Shown here one piece after another: positions 63,510 through 64,000 of a stretch of DNA of 64,000 bases. The stretch is from positions 3,224,001 to 3,288,000 of the forward strand of contig NC_060116.1 in assembly GCF_021155765.1 (NCBI RefSeq). The letters run 5' to 3'. The translations under genes were made by a program, and so were the position numbers. The notes beneath the pieces are model-generated. The model saw only the letters and a program-made list of their open reading frames with translations, had not been told where the DNA came from and made no database searches. The stretch's first letter is position 1. Every line of letters begins with the position of its first letter. This DNA comes from Diprion similis. Taxonomy: Eukaryota; Arthropoda; Insecta; Hymenoptera; Diprionidae.

Positions 63510-64000
63510 CTGTAAAATTCGGCGATGCTTTAGTCTAACATATGCAATAATTTTAAACAAGTTTCGTATTTGAAAATAATAATCATGGTAAAAAATTTCT
63601 CCGTGATCACCTAGGGAGTATAACGTGTATAAATATGTGGATATATTTTCATTTCATTTGATCTTCCAACGTTTGAACATGTATTATTCCGCCTATGTGA
63701 GCAAGCCTTTGAAACTTCCCCTCAATTTTTTCACTCCGTATAACTCTGCAGTAAATTACAGTGAAGCAATTAGCGCGTAAAAGTTTGAGAACACTTGTCT
63801 GAAATTATACCCAGCTGAATTGAATCTGTACTTTAGTATTCACACAGTGTTTTTGATGGAAACTTTTTGCGAAATTTAGAATGAGCACGAAGCGAAGAGA
63901 ACAAGTTGTCAAAAATTAAACTAATTATAAAACAAGAGCTCCGAAGAAAAAATTTCAATCATTATTCCTATATATGCGAGGTTTAGAATGATCTTATGAC
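63510..64000. other. Probable intron of the OSTalpha-like gene
   Basis: The acceptor before 63,509 means transcription enters from the right. No exon was recognised up to the window edge. Confidence 0.45.

Noticed and set aside
1-64000. CRISPR arrays, tRNA and rRNA genes, bacterial operon signals
   Set aside because: No regular repeat-spacer array, no tRNA A/B boxes in cloverleaf spacing and no rRNA core sequences were recognised; introns and poly(A) signals show a eukaryotic locus.

Overview
This is a eukaryotic nuclear window. It is AT-rich, with GT/AG introns from under 100 bp (24,194-24,101) to several kb, signal-peptide proteins, TATA promoters and many short inverted-repeat elements. 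An arthropod cuticle-type structural gene and the family mix point to an insect. A hymenopteran such as a sawfly is a weak guess that the sequence does not prove. No bacterial, viral, CRISPR, rRNA or tRNA feature was recognised.

Five genes could be rebuilt exon by exon, with consistent reading phase across every junction. All are on the minus strand. (1) 1,557-4,723: a four-exon gene for a 182-aa secreted protein rich in Pro-Tyr-Pro-Val and Val-Pro-Val, cuticle-like, with a TATA box and poly(A) signal. (2) 20,151-29,166: a seven-exon gene for a 444-aa secreted EGF protein. It has a DSL-like half domain, then three repeats of the EGF1-EGF2 pair typical of Notch ligands, one classical EGF, and an acidic Thr/Pro-rich tail without a membrane anchor. 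(3) 32,437-34,094: a three-exon gene for a 156-aa ADF/cofilin-like protein carrying a signal peptide. (4) 38,353-44,235: a three-exon gene for a 398-aa type I membrane protein with a Cys-rich N-terminus and fibronectin-III-like extracellular part. (5) 61,012-63,509: the last three recognised exons of a multi-pass membrane protein resembling organic solute transporter alpha (SLC51A/TMEM184 superfamily); its 5' part lies beyond the window.

The first kilobase may hold the 3' end of a plus-strand gene with an Ala-Gly-Glu repeat and an AATAAA signal, but this is weak.

The rest is intergenic or intronic AT-rich DNA: about 15 kb between genes 1 and 2, and about 17 kb between genes 4 and 5. It carries several non-autonomous palindromic (fold-back) elements: two related copies at 8.4 and 51.5 kb, two elements of about 600 bp at 57.3 and 59.6 kb, and smaller ones at 22.7 and 36 kb. 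There is also a shared 45-bp element end at 13.1 and 32.4 kb, and many simple repeats. The genes do not form an operon or an obvious pathway. Four encode predicted secreted or surface proteins and the fifth a multi-pass membrane protein.
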